Shown in pieces: positions 42,268 to 51,286 of a stretch of DNA of 64,000 bases. Both the position numbers and the translations under genes were made by a program. Source of the DNA: Sphingobacterium faecale (lineage in GTDB: Bacteria; Bacteroidota; Bacteroidia; Sphingobacteriales; Sphingobacteriaceae); the NCBI RefSeq assembly GCF_016746095.1, contig NZ_JAERTY010000004.1:124001-188000 (forward strand), given 5' to 3'. Within the stretch, counting starts at the first letter, position 1. Each line of letters starts with the position of its first letter. A model generated the notes under the pieces. The model was given only the letters and a program-made list of their open reading frames with translations, did not search any database and was not told the DNA's origin.

Positions 42268-43350
42268 TTGAAAAAACTTTATCGTTATCGACCACTTTCA
42301 GAGTTTCTTTTTAAGGAGCTTTACTATCAAGAGCTTTACTTTGCATCGTATAAAGAACTAAATGATCCTTTTGATTTGTCAGCGAAAATTGAATTCTCTT
42401 TTGAAGACGAGTCTGAAGTCGAATATTTGATTTATTTTTTGTACAAATCTACTATTAGTTGGCCTGAGAAATATTCAGATAAAGTAAAAGAACGTAATTC
42501 TAAACTATTGGCATTTATGAACAATGAAAATAAAAAGCAGAGCTTTAGAGAAAGCTTAGTTCGTAAATTTAGGGTTATTAAAGAACACAATGATCATTTA
42601 TGGTTAACCGATGTTTGTCATGTTGTTTCAAATACAGTAAACGATGAAAATATAGGTTTTGATTTTGATTTAAGTAGCTTTATAGGTGAATTAAATAGAA
42701 TTACGGATAAATTTTTAGCTAACAGCTCCGTTACCTGTTTTTCTGAAACCAATGATGACTTTCTAATGTGGGCGCATTATGCCAGCAAGCATTCTGGTAT
42801 ATGTATGGAGTTTTCATTAGATAATGATGGACTGTTTCCATATTTAGAAAGAGGTAGACGCAAATTAAATGATGAGAATTACAAACAAAGGATTTCTAAA
42901 TGGGATACTGAAGAGTATATTCATTGGGATGGTCTTCAAAAAGTGAGATACGTTGACAAACAGCCATTTATTAATTTTTATAATTTTTCGCCTGTCTTTG
43001 AAAACGAGAGTGATTGTGATTTAATTGGATTATCAAAACCATGGACACATAGATTTGCACATCAATTGCAGTCTGTTTTTTCCATAAAAACTAAACCTTG
43101 GGCTTATGAAAAGGAATGGAGAGCAATAGAAATAAATTTCGATAATCCTAAAGAGCCAGAAGCAAGAATTAGACATTTTCCTTTAGAATGTTTGTCTGGT
43201 ATATATTTTGGTAGTAGAACACCAGAGTCGGCTAAAAACAGGATATTTAAATTGTTTAATTCAATGGGAAAATCATTGAGTTATTTTGATGCTGATCCTA
43301 CAAGTGGTAGAGATCTGGAATTTTCAACATGGGAATATTCTGAAGATTGA
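42268..43350 (+). CDS. DUF2971 domain protein
   Basis: The 360-residue protein begins with LYRYRPLSEFLFKELYYQEL and LYFASYKELNDPFDL and later has FLMWAHYASKHSGICMEF and KPWAYEKEWRAIE, all hallmark DUF2971 blocks. Members occur widely in defence-related islands; the biochemical role is unknown. No ATG lies near the N-terminal blocks, so the first codon is TTG 42268. The gene is AT-rich and, together with the putAbiC-like gene, appears to be a later addition to the operon. Confidence 0.8.
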   Translation: MKKLYRYRPLSEFLFKELYYQELYFASYKELNDPFDLSAKIEFSFEDESEVEYLIYFLYKSTISWPEKYSDKVKERNSKLLAFMNNENKKQSFRESLVRKFRVIKEHNDHLWLTDVCHVVSNTVNDENIGFDFDLSSFIGELNRITDKFLANSSVTCFSETNDDFLMWAHYASKHSGICMEFSLDNDGLFPYLERGRRKLNDENYKQRISKWDTEEYIHWDGLQKVRYVDKQPFINFYNFSPVFENESDCDLIGLSKPWTHRFAHQLQSVFSIKTKPWAYEKEWRAIEINFDNPKEPEARIRHFPLECLSGIYFGSRTPESAKNRIFKLFNSMGKSLSYFDADPTSGRDLEFSTWEYSED

Positions 43351-43597
43351 TACACATTTTAAATTCTCTATGAATCCTTTTGGAATATATTAATCCAAAT
43401 CTAGTAAGCAATTTAAATCAGATTGAGCCCAATGTGAGCCCATTATCACATGCTTTAAATGCCCGCTTAAATACTGTTTGCTGATGTTTTTTGAATCATC
43501 TTAAGCTGTTCGTGATCCTATTTTGAGCCTATTCACCTTAACCTAAAATAAATCATACGTAGTTTTAGAATTTATTAAGCCAATTAATAAGGTGCTA

Positions 43598-43975
43598 CTA
43601 TTTCAAGAGCTTCTCTAATAATTCTACTTTTGATTTTTCAGCTTCGAGAAGGCGCTCGTAGAGCTCTACAACTTTGTCAATTGGATTGAATGTACACTCT
43701 TTGGCATATATTGCTCCGTTATTGGAACTGTTGTCGTTGAAATTGTTGATTATATTAAACACTGCTTCTTCGTCAAAATTACGTATTGCATCTGGAGTAA
43801 CACCGAGTATTTGGGCTACCTGGTCCAACAAGTCTTCTTCGATCTCTACGCTACGTTCCATATTGGATACCGTCTGCTGACTTACACCTAATGCAGTAGC
43901 TAATGCTTCTTGCTTCATGCCGCGCAACTCACGTAGACGGCTGATTTTTGGTCCGATCTTGTTTTCCTTACTCAT
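43598..43975 (-). CDS. XRE-family transcriptional regulator
   Basis: The 125-residue protein has an N-terminal HTH (KISRLRELRGMKQEALATAL, GVSQQTVSNMERS) and a C-terminal leucine-rich helix (VVELYERLLEAEKSKVELLEKLLK) suited to dimerisation. It is divergent from the 44143 gene with 167 bases between, so it may repress that pair and itself. The intergenic segment has an imperfect inverted repeat TCTTGT...ACAAGA near 44017-44041. Confidence 0.85.
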   Translation of the reverse strand: MSKENKIGPKISRLRELRGMKQEALATALGVSQQTVSNMERSVEIEEDLLDQVAQILGVTPDAIRNFDEEAVFNIINNFNDNSSNNGAIYAKECTFNPIDKVVELYERLLEAEKSKVELLEKLLK

Positions 43976-44142
43976 ACTTCAAAGTTAATAATAATCTGTC
44001 ATTTGTTTATCGACAATCTTGTGTCTTGGTATTTTACAAGATGCTTTAGTTTTTTACTAATGGAATTGGTGCGTTACAAGTTGTTTTGGTTCGGTACATG
44101 AATGATTGTTAGGTTCTTTGGGTAAACTAAAATTATAAGACT

Positions 44143-45243
44143 ATGTTTAGAGCAGAATTTTCCAATTACACCCCTTGCTTTTTGAAAACACACGAAATCA
44201 TGAACCCATTTCTTGTATTAAGGGATGCATATCAAGATTCGCCAAGTGCAGAATCGATTATTGATGATTGCTGGGATCTATGGACTCTAGCTTTCAGACC
44301 AGACTATTGGATGACTCATGAATCTCCAAAAGTTTTGTATGAGAAATTTTTGAAGTTGGCACGTCTGCTAGATGCTGGATGGTTAGTATCTAAAATAAGA
44401 CCATCGTATATAATAAAAGCCAAGGCTATTAAAGAAGGTTATAATCCTAGGTTAGAATGTACGAGTAACGCGGCAACAGAGGAATTGATCGAGGCCTGCA
44501 AAACTATTAACAATATATATAATGAGCAGAATCATTTTGAATTATGCTTTGATTTATTCAACACTCTGTATCAGGGGTTAGCACCAACAATATTCGATTT
44601 TGAAGATTTATTTACAGAGTCAGTTCTTTCGAGCTTTAAAAGAATTAATCAGTTAATTAAATCCCTATTTGATATTTATAAATCTGAATATAGCAAAACG
44701 ATATCGGACACAGATGACACCAAACTAGAGGCTGTTACAAAGTTTGGATTAAACTGCAATGTTACTCAATTCAATTATTACGATGGTATCGACAATATCT
44801 TTGAAGCTTTCAATAAAACACAATTCTTTTCTATTATTGAGTTTTTGAAGAGTACATCTTGTTCCCATTGTTTTTGGAAGAATAACGGGAACCCCGCGAA
44901 TGTATTATATTACATGGAAGAGCTACAGTTTGTTATGGAAATTTCATGGGAATTTATAAAAGAGCTTGGCGATGTAAATTCTAAAAAATGGAAAATACCC
45001 AAAAAAAATATCAGGCAGATAAAATACCTGCCTGATCATGCTTTGAAAAATCCGCTCAAATTTTTAGCAGAAGAATTTGAAGAAAGAGATTTATCTAATC
45101 GCAGGAATGATATCGAGAAATGGCGACTAGCAGCATTAGATAATAATTGGCACAATGAGGATGAACACAAAGACATTCAAGATTTTCTTTTACGTCTAAT
45201 TGAGGTAGCCAGTCTTCTAGATTATAGACCTATTAATTGTTAA
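44143..45243 (+). CDS. Unknown protein, first of a HEPN-linked pair
   Basis: The 366-residue protein is soluble and mostly helical (DCWDLWTLAFRPDYW, YEKFLKLARLLDAGWLVSKI). I do not recognise a domain. ATG 44200 (MNPFLVLRDAYQD) is an alternative and perhaps better start. It is followed 8 bases downstream by a two-module MNT/HEPN-like protein, and the two probably form one system; it may serve as partner, antitoxin or sensor. Confidence 0.5.
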   Translation: MFRAEFSNYTPCFLKTHEIMNPFLVLRDAYQDSPSAESIIDDCWDLWTLAFRPDYWMTHESPKVLYEKFLKLARLLDAGWLVSKIRPSYIIKAKAIKEGYNPRLECTSNAATEELIEACKTINNIYNEQNHFELCFDLFNTLYQGLAPTIFDFEDLFTESVLSSFKRINQLIKSLFDIYKSEYSKTISDTDDTKLEAVTKFGLNCNVTQFNYYDGIDNIFEAFNKTQFFSIIEFLKSTSCSHCFWKNNGNPANVLYYMEELQFVMEISWEFIKELGDVNSKKWKIPKKNIRQIKYLPDHALKNPLKFLAEEFEERDLSNRRNDIEKWRLAALDNNWHNEDEHKDIQDFLLRLIEVASLLDYRPINC

Positions 45244-45251
45244 CTGTAGGC

Positions 45252-46958
45252 ATGGATACACTAAATTTCAATAAGGACCAGAGCAAAATAGATCAACTTG
45301 TTTTAAGACTAATCTCTAAATACAGAATTGACCATCTATTTATCCGAGAGAGAGATGACTTTCAAGATGAAGGTGTAGTGCGTTTTGAAATCATTATACT
45401 TCTTTCTAATAAAGAGACAGCAAATTTGCAAAAAGTTAACTCCCAAATTGAGGTTGATATGGTTGATTATGTAAATTTTAATCATGTAACTTTTATTTCA
45501 ACAACGGTCAAAGAGAAATTATCTCAAGGTGATATTTTCTTCTTTGATGCTTGTCACCCTAGCAGGCTTCTGTATAAAAACCCTAGTTGTTCTTATCAAC
45601 TACATCCGCAAAATTTTTCACCAAAGCAAGATAAACGAGCATTACAACGAATCTTTGATAGAGAGAGTTTAAAGATTAATGAATTTAAAGAGGGTTTCTA
45701 TTTTTACAAAGAAAAAAAGAGTTTTGCATTAGCAGCATTTATGATGCATCAAGTTTTTGAACTACGTTATCGATGTATGGAAATTTTGTTTTTAGGGAAA
45801 GAAAAACCAAGTCACAATATTAGAGTCCATCATAGAATTTTAAGGAAGGTGACGACCTCATTAAATAGTTTATTTTGCGAAGGTAATGAAGAGGACAATC
45901 GATTACTTATACTCTTAAATGAGGTTTATTGTGCCGTGCGTTATGAAGATGAGTTTCAAGTTCTAGAAATAGACATTAGTCGACTTGAAGGCAAAATGAA
46001 TAGCCTCATTAGCTTGACTGATCAGCTTTTTTGTAAGTATTTAAATATTTTGGATAGAGATAGTTTCTCTGAAAATTTAGAATCAACTCTTTCTTCTGAA
46101 GTAGCCGAATTAGAACCCAAGGATTACCCCAATCATCCTTTTTTAACAGAAATACTCGTAAAAATCACGAGTTCTTTGGATATTAAACAAGCTTATCTCG
46201 TTTCTTCCAGAAGTAGACAGACATGCCGGGTGGGCTTTGAAGAAGAAAAGCAGAATCATTCTTTTTTTGAATACACACTGTTATTGGTATCGGAGTCAAA
46301 TATTAGTGAGGAATCATTTGCACTTCAAAGTACTCTTAATGGAAATCCTCACTACTCAGTGCAATTACTAGGACATAGCATAAAAGAAATTAATATTCAT
46401 CTAAAAAGAGGACATCGTTTTTTTAGAAAAGTCTTGAAGCAAGGAAATCTAGTTTTTCAAACAGGGAATCATATTGCATGGCCATTCAAGGATGAAGATG
46501 TTAACTTGATACCAAGCAAAAAGCTTAATAAACTAAAGCTCGCATGGTATGAACGGATGGAACGGGTTGATAGCTATCTTAATGGTGCTAATACTTTTGG
46601 TGCGGTAGATAATTACGCTTCAAAAACTGTAGTCTATGGACTGGCATTGGAACAGGTTTTTACTGGATTACTAGAGTTCTTTTATGACTATAAACCACAA
46701 AGGCTTTCTTTGAAAAATGTATTTAATATTTGCGCGGGAATTTGGAAGTTTCCTGCTGAGATATTTCCAAATGAGACAATTGACAATCGCCGTATTTGGA
46801 AATTACTAATAGAGACTCCGTTTGACATTAAACTTAATACAAGTTTAGATATAAATTGGGGTGATCTACAGACCATATCACATAATTGCCATCTTTGTAC
46901 AGATGCTGCAAATGAACTGATAAATAATTTTCATGAAGAAACCGGTTTTGCAAACTAG
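45252..46958 (+). CDS. MNT/HEPN-like protein with duplicated modules
   Basis: Read from ATG 45252, the 568-residue protein seems to hold two similar halves, each a nucleotidyltransferase-like strand-helix region followed by an all-helical HEPN-like region. First HEPN: KKSFALAAFMMHQVFELRYR then GKEKPSHNIRVHHRIL; second: ASKTVVYGLALEQVFTGLLE then DYKPQRLSLKNVF. The canonical Rx4-6H ribonuclease motif and the GSxxxxxxDxD catalytic motif are not evident, so at least one part may be inactive. HEPN/MNT pairs act as toxin-antitoxins in prokaryotic defence. Assignment is by pattern and tentative. Confidence 0.55.
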   Translation: MDTLNFNKDQSKIDQLVLRLISKYRIDHLFIRERDDFQDEGVVRFEIIILLSNKETANLQKVNSQIEVDMVDYVNFNHVTFISTTVKEKLSQGDIFFFDACHPSRLLYKNPSCSYQLHPQNFSPKQDKRALQRIFDRESLKINEFKEGFYFYKEKKSFALAAFMMHQVFELRYRCMEILFLGKEKPSHNIRVHHRILRKVTTSLNSLFCEGNEEDNRLLILLNEVYCAVRYEDEFQVLEIDISRLEGKMNSLISLTDQLFCKYLNILDRDSFSENLESTLSSEVAELEPKDYPNHPFLTEILVKITSSLDIKQAYLVSSRSRQTCRVGFEEEKQNHSFFEYTLLLVSESNISEESFALQSTLNGNPHYSVQLLGHSIKEINIHLKRGHRFFRKVLKQGNLVFQTGNHIAWPFKDEDVNLIPSKKLNKLKLAWYERMERVDSYLNGANTFGAVDNYASKTVVYGLALEQVFTGLLEFFYDYKPQRLSLKNVFNICAGIWKFPAEIFPNETIDNRRIWKLLIETPFDIKLNTSLDINWGDLQTISHNCHLCTDAANELINNFHEETGFAN

Positions 46959-47023
46959 ATTAATCAGCGAAATAAATTGTTGAGCAATAAGCGTGATGAT
47001 GACTAGACAACACGCTTATTGTT

Positions 47024-47698
47024 CTATTTCCTCTTATCTTGCACACTCATATCAAAGCCAATTAGATTGACCATTTCGCGGAGTCTTGAACGGAGTCTAT
47101 TCCCGTAGGCTTCCTCGAGTTCTGTAGCGGACAGATTGGTGGTGATGTGTGTCTTCAGCTTTCCGGCGATAAAGAGGTCGTATCTGGAGAGTAGAATCTC
47201 GGCGAGTACGTTGCACTCGTTGCCAAAATGCTTCATGTTTTGCTCGGTACCGAGATCGTCAAAACAATAGTTGCGGTACTCGCTGGCGTAGATCTTACCC
47301 CGACTGTAGCGGTGTATGGTTTCGTAGCCGTCTTGTATGAACTCGAAGGTGATATCGCGTGCGCTTTTGACAATAAATCGGTCTTCCTGATTGCACAGTA
47401 GTCTGCAGAGCGTCATGAGTGTGGTCTTGCCGCATCCGATCGGTCCAGTGAGCATAATGCCTTTGCGGAGGTCGATGTTTTGATCGTTGCAGAGTTCGCT
47501 GTCCTGAAGAAAGTAGCCTGCTAGTTTCAGGATCGTGGGGATGTCTTCTTGCTGCACTTGAAAATGGTGGCCATAAAGTTCTTTTCCTTTTTGATCAAGA
47601 AACTGAAGCACGCGGTTGTAGTCAAAGCGGTTCGAAATAGTTTTTGCTGGCGGTGGTATGGAGCTGCTGTGCTCGAGTTGATTTATTAGATTTTGCAT
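47024..47698 (-). CDS. AAA+ ATPase, DnaC/IstB-like
   Basis: The 224-residue protein has Walker A TGPIGCGKTTLMTL (about residues 80-93) and Walker B YCFDDLGTEQN (about 140), with downstream RLRSRLREM helices. Proteins of this type load replicative helicases (DnaC-like) or serve transposition (IstB). Here it overlaps the end of the upstream replication-like gene by about 77 bases in another frame and lies among island maintenance genes. A role in island replication or integration is likely. Confidence 0.72.
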   Translation of the reverse strand: MQNLINQLEHSSSIPPPAKTISNRFDYNRVLQFLDQKGKELYGHHFQVQQEDIPTILKLAGYFLQDSELCNDQNIDLRKGIMLTGPIGCGKTTLMTLCRLLCNQEDRFIVKSARDITFEFIQDGYETIHRYSRGKIYASEYRNYCFDDLGTEQNMKHFGNECNVLAEILLSRYDLFIAGKLKTHITTNLSATELEEAYGNRLRSRLREMVNLIGFDMSVQDKRK

Positions 47699-48476
47699 GG
47701 TTGTTGAATTTGGTTGAGTTTGCGATCCAATTTTTTGCTGATGCTTCCCAGTCGATCATGGGACTTTTGCCACCGACCAGCCAGCCATTGGCTGTGTAGT
47801 GATTGATGAAACGGTTTGCTTCCTGGAGTGTGGATTTTTGTGACAGGAAGAATTCTTCGACCAGGTTGGCGGCAGGTGGGATTTTCTTTTCATTCGAGAA
47901 TAATTTGTTCTTTATCGGTCTCATGGAACCTCCATTTTCGACGGTTTTTGCTTTAGACAGCGCCGCCTTGGAGGTTTCTTTTTTTGCGCAACTTTTTTCT
48001 TTTGCTTCTTCAGCTGCTAAGGATTCTGACCTGACTAATTTTTGATTTCTGTTTTCTTTTTTCTCTCGCGCGGTTGTACTGATATTATCTGTGATAATAT
48101 TAGTACTATATAGTTTATTATATGGCTCGTTTAATGGTCTTGTGGTCAAATTTTGAACGGGTTCATGCGCTGTACTGCTGACGAGTTCTTCGGTTGGAAA
48201 AAAGGAGATCTGACTTCCTTTTAGTGGGTTGTACGATGGCTTGTAATTGATGTAGCGCTGGGTATGGAGATAGGCCATGGCTTTGTGGTATGTTGCTTTG
48301 GAATTGATCTTGCTGAGACGCATCATATCGTCGCGGATGATCTGTATGCATTTGGGAAATCGGGACTGGTTCCATGTCTGGAAGAGGGCCATAAACAGGC
48401 TCATGTGTGTGGGCGTCAGATTGGGGTCTGACGTCGACTTGTTGAAAAAATGCGTTAGCTGTTTAATGTAATTCAT
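47622..48476 (-). CDS. Replication-protein-like winged-helix protein
   Basis: The 284-residue protein starts MNYIKQLTHFFNKSTSDPNL and contains a HTH-like N-terminal domain (TPTHMSLFMALFQTWNQSRF, SKATYHKAMAYLH), then a long low-complexity linker rich in Lys, Glu and Ser, and a C-terminal helical part (FFLSQKSTLQEANRFINHY, MIDWEASAKNWI) similar to the tails of phage or plasmid replisome organisers. Paired with the ATPase that follows, it resembles a helicase-loading initiator pair. Origin-binding is inferred. Confidence 0.65.
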   Translation of the reverse strand: MNYIKQLTHFFNKSTSDPNLTPTHMSLFMALFQTWNQSRFPKCIQIIRDDMMRLSKINSKATYHKAMAYLHTQRYINYKPSYNPLKGSQISFFPTEELVSSTAHEPVQNLTTRPLNEPYNKLYSTNIITDNISTTAREKKENRNQKLVRSESLAAEEAKEKSCAKKETSKAALSKAKTVENGGSMRPIKNKLFSNEKKIPPAANLVEEFFLSQKSTLQEANRFINHYTANGWLVGGKSPMIDWEASAKNWIANSTKFNNHAKSNKSTRAQQLHTTASKNYFEPL

Positions 48477-48486
48477 ACTTCACTGT

Positions 48487-48762
48487 TTATGATACTGGAT
48501 TGGTTGAGTTGTCATTGAATGAATCGTTTATAGAGTCTAAGCAGTAGTAATAGGTACTCCCGATCTTGGACCATTTGATGGTGCCGTTGATCCGGTAGTT
48601 CTGTAATGTTCCGGAAGATATTTTTAACAATTCTTCGACTTCTTTAGAGCGCAGCCATTTCTTTTGGTTCGACTCGTGGCCTTTCATCAATGTTTTGAGT
48701 TCAGCGAGTAGCTCGATTTTGAAATTGAGAAGGTCTTCTTTGGTTAAGATTTGTAGTGACAT
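48487..48762 (-). CDS. Excisionase-like helix-turn-helix protein
   Basis: The 91-residue protein has KKWLRSKEVEELLKISSGTL followed by QNYRINGTIKWSKIGSTYYY, the MerR/Xis-type motif of small Bacteroidota element proteins. In CTnDOT-like elements such proteins (Xis2c, ORF3) are controlled by RteC and drive excision. The palindrome at 48813-48842 lies directly upstream of the start. Confidence 0.8.
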   Translation of the reverse strand: MSLQILTKEDLLNFKIELLAELKTLMKGHESNQKKWLRSKEVEELLKISSGTLQNYRINGTIKWSKIGSTYYYCLDSINDSFNDNSTNPVS

Positions 48763-48812
48763 AATTTTTTGATTTATGGTGATTGGTAAAGTTGGCCATT
48801 ATCTAAATTCTT

Positions 48813-48842
48813 TTTTCACAAGTTGTTAACAAGTTGTGAAAA
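48813..48842. promoter_or_regulatory. Candidate RteC operator
   Basis: A 30-base near-perfect palindrome, with 28 of 30 positions symmetric, runs between rteC and the excisionase-like gene, about 50-80 bases upstream of the latter. It also contains the direct repeat CAAGTTGT. In CTnDOT, RteC activates the excision operon from inverted half-sites at a comparable position. Confidence 0.6.
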
Positions 48843-48846
48843 TTAT

Positions 48847-49695
48847 TTATGGAAACAGTTCGTTATCAGTGTCTTTAATTCTCTTTATTAAGGCTTCCTT
48901 AGCTTGATCTAGGAATTTGGTCTTGCTGTTTTTGCGGGAGCGTATATCGTAAAATACGCGGTTGTACTGTCCGAGGTCTACGTCAAATATCTCTTGAAAG
49001 TATTCGGCTATTTCTTTTAGATCGGCTTTGCCATTGTTGAAGACTCCTGTGGAATGTAGGGCGTATATGGATTCGATGAGGTCGGCTTTGGAGGCTGTCC
49101 ATTTTATCTTGGCTTGCTTTTGCGGTATAAAAGGCTGGGGAGTGTCTGTTTTTTTGACTTTTTTCTTGAGGTAATGCCTGGTCATCTCTAATGCTTCAAC
49201 ATTGGAAAAAGTATAGACCATAGGTGTGGTGTAGCGCTTGTCTACATCGACTATGATATCATTGTAAGGTAAAAAGAAATCGTGATCCAATCGTGTGAAG
49301 AACTGTTTGTCAAGTTTGTTGCAATTGCTTTTGTAATAGTTGTAATAGAATCGATTACTACTTATTTTCTGTTTTGTTTTCCAGAGTTGTTTGAGGTAAT
49401 ATTTCTTGATTTTTCGGATAGGGATAGCAGGTTTTTTGGTCTCAATGTTTTGTACGATATAGTAGTACTGAATGAGTGCTAAGAGATGGCATTTGATGTT
49501 TTTGAAATAGAATATTTCGTCCTGTTCGCTGATATCTGGTACGGACTCAAATTGCTCTTTAACTTTTTCGAGTTTGGCCGATACAAAACGTATGGCCATC
49601 TCGATAATCTGAGAACTGTCGTGCTGATATTGTTCTTCTAGTTGTTTGACATAGGTGGTGATGTCTTCATTGATTTTGATAAATGTTTGGTTCAT
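48847..49695 (-). CDS. rteC: RteC family regulator of excision
   Basis: The 282-residue protein has the RteC layout: an N-terminal helical part, FYFKNIKCHLLALIQYYYIV, YYYKSNCNKLDKQFFTRL and a C-terminal winged helix region (KADLIESIYALHSTG, KADLKEIAEYFQ). RteC activates excision genes of Bacteroides conjugative transposons. Its target here is probably the palindrome just downstream, in front of the excisionase-like gene. Confidence 0.85.
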   Translation of the reverse strand: MNQTFIKINEDITTYVKQLEEQYQHDSSQIIEMAIRFVSAKLEKVKEQFESVPDISEQDEIFYFKNIKCHLLALIQYYYIVQNIETKKPAIPIRKIKKYYLKQLWKTKQKISSNRFYYNYYKSNCNKLDKQFFTRLDHDFFLPYNDIIVDVDKRYTTPMVYTFSNVEALEMTRHYLKKKVKKTDTPQPFIPQKQAKIKWTASKADLIESIYALHSTGVFNNGKADLKEIAEYFQEIFDVDLGQYNRVFYDIRSRKNSKTKFLDQAKEALIKRIKDTDNELFP

Positions 49696-49777
49696 TATTG
49701 TTTGCGTTGATTAGTAAGCTTCTATTTTAAAAATTTAATTCGGCTGAAACTTTACTTTTCTTGTAACTTATCTACTG

Positions 49778-51025
49778 TCAACTGCTTTTCTTCGCTGCAT
49801 TATTTTTTTGCAGTTCTATTATTGCTTTTAGGCTGTCCATGTCGTTTGCGACTTTACTATCTGTGATTTTGGCGTAATGCTGTGTGGTCCGGATGCTTTT
49901 GTGCCCGAGCATCTTGGATACGGATTCTATAGGTACGCCATTGGATAACGTGACCGTGGTAGCGAATGTGTGCCGTGCACAGTGAAAAGTAAGCTCCTTT
50001 TTGATACCGCAAATAGTTGCTATCTCTTTGAGGTAGGCGTTCATCTTCTGATTACTGGCTACCGGCAGCAAGATGTTTTCATTATTGCATTTTGGATGAT
50101 CTTGATATTTTTGGATGATGTCCAGGGCTGTACTGAGTAAAGGAATCCGTGATGGTGTATTGGTTTTTTGCCGTTTGGTATCTATCCATAGTTGTCCGTC
50201 GATGCCTTTGATCAGGTTGTCGGGTGTGAGTTGTTTGACGTCGATATAGGCTAGTCCGGTGAAGCAGGAAAATAGAAATATGTCGCGGACATTGTCGAGT
50301 CTGGCGATGCTAATGCTTTTTGCTGTAATGGTCTTGAGTTCTTCTTGTGTGAGGATATTCCGCTCGACTTCCTGAAGCTTGACTTTGTAGTTGAGTGTTG
50401 GGTCTTGGGTGATCCATCCATTGGCCATACAGATGCGAATGATTTTCTTGAAATTTTTGATGTACTTGACAGTGGTATTGTTGCTGCAGTCCTTTTCGGT
50501 ACGTAAGTAGAAGTCGTATCCGGTGACAAAGGCGTGATCGATCTTGTTCAGCGCGATATCATCGGTTCCGTACTGGTGTTTGATATAGGCTTGTGTATGC
50601 TTTAATGATGTTTCGTAGCGCTCATAAGTACCTTCGGAATAGTCTGTGCCTATTAGGGCTTTTAGTTTTTTGTTGTGATCCTGAAAAATTGGGATGAGTG
50701 TGCGTTCTCTTTGGCTGCTCTTTCCTTGATAGGCGTTCATGAAGTTGTCCAGTGTTATCTGGGTGGACTGGTACTCGAGCACAACTTGGGTTTGGGTGAG
50801 CTTGTTTTTGATGCTGTCGAGATAGTTATTTATTGAACGGGCTTCTTCGGTGTTGCCTTTCATTTTCATCGTTTTTTGGTCCCACTTAGTAGGGTGGATG
50901 AATTTCTTAGTAGAGAATTCGGTGCGCTGTCCCTGTATGGTGATGCGTACATAAATGGGATGCTGACCTGCTGCATTGGCTTTTGCTGCGCGGGCATAGA
51001 TGTAGACGGTGACTTGACTGCTCAT
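49778..51025 (-). CDS. Tyrosine recombinase (integrase) of the island
   Basis: The 415-residue protein has an N-terminal arm-binding domain (residues about 1-80), a SAM-like core-binding domain (about 95-200) and a catalytic domain. There HCARHTFATT supplies H-x-x-R, GHKSIRTTQHYAKI supplies the second His and the nucleophilic Tyr, and TKRQKT the Lys. The first catalytic Arg is replaced: TGLAYID has Ala where Arg is usual, a feature shared with CTnDOT-type integrases. It lies 260 bases from the tRNA-Ser att site and should catalyse integration and, with Xis, excision. Confidence 0.92.
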   Translation of the reverse strand: MSSQVTVYIYARAAKANAAGQHPIYVRITIQGQRTEFSTKKFIHPTKWDQKTMKMKGNTEEARSINNYLDSIKNKLTQTQVVLEYQSTQITLDNFMNAYQGKSSQRERTLIPIFQDHNKKLKALIGTDYSEGTYERYETSLKHTQAYIKHQYGTDDIALNKIDHAFVTGYDFYLRTEKDCSNNTTVKYIKNFKKIIRICMANGWITQDPTLNYKVKLQEVERNILTQEELKTITAKSISIARLDNVRDIFLFSCFTGLAYIDVKQLTPDNLIKGIDGQLWIDTKRQKTNTPSRIPLLSTALDIIQKYQDHPKCNNENILLPVASNQKMNAYLKEIATICGIKKELTFHCARHTFATTVTLSNGVPIESVSKMLGHKSIRTTQHYAKITDSKVANDMDSLKAIIELQKNNAAKKSS

Positions 51026-51138
51026 GGTTGTGGTGTTTTATTTCAATACTCAATTTATTCCTTAGTTGTGAACTGGTCAAGATGTTCAGCTTTTGGTCTT
51101 GTGTTGACTATTTGATGCTGATTCTTGAAGTTCATTTT

Positions 51139-51186
51139 AGCGAGACCCTAGATGACTAAATTTTAGGGTCTCGCTAGGGTCTCGCT
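51139..51186. repeat. Right-end integrase arm-type repeats
   Basis: AGGGTCTCGCT occurs twice in tandem (51165-51175, 51176-51186) and once inverted (51139-51149), 100-150 bases inside the right att site and between it and the integrase gene. With copies at 27271-27292 they frame both ends of the island. Confidence 0.65.
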
Positions 51187-51230
51187 GAAAACGAGAAGTA
51201 TTGAAAAAAACGGGATTGGTCTATAAACAG

Positions 51231-51264
51231 AAAACCCTACAAATCTTTGAATTTGTAGGGTTTT
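51231..51264 (-). terminator. Replacement terminator for tRNA-Ser supplied by the island
   Basis: AAAACCCTACAAAT and its complement form a 14-bp stem with a 6-base loop, 24 bases downstream of the tRNA-Ser 3' end. The insert thus brings its own terminator in place of the one displaced to 27167-27197. Confidence 0.75.
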
Positions 51265-51286
51265 GATACATTTTCCTTGTTAGGAC

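Noticed and set aside
32993..43350. Calling the operon BREX or DISARM
   Set aside because: No PglZ, BrxC/BrxL, DrmA/DrmB or PLD genes are present; only the methylase motif is shared.
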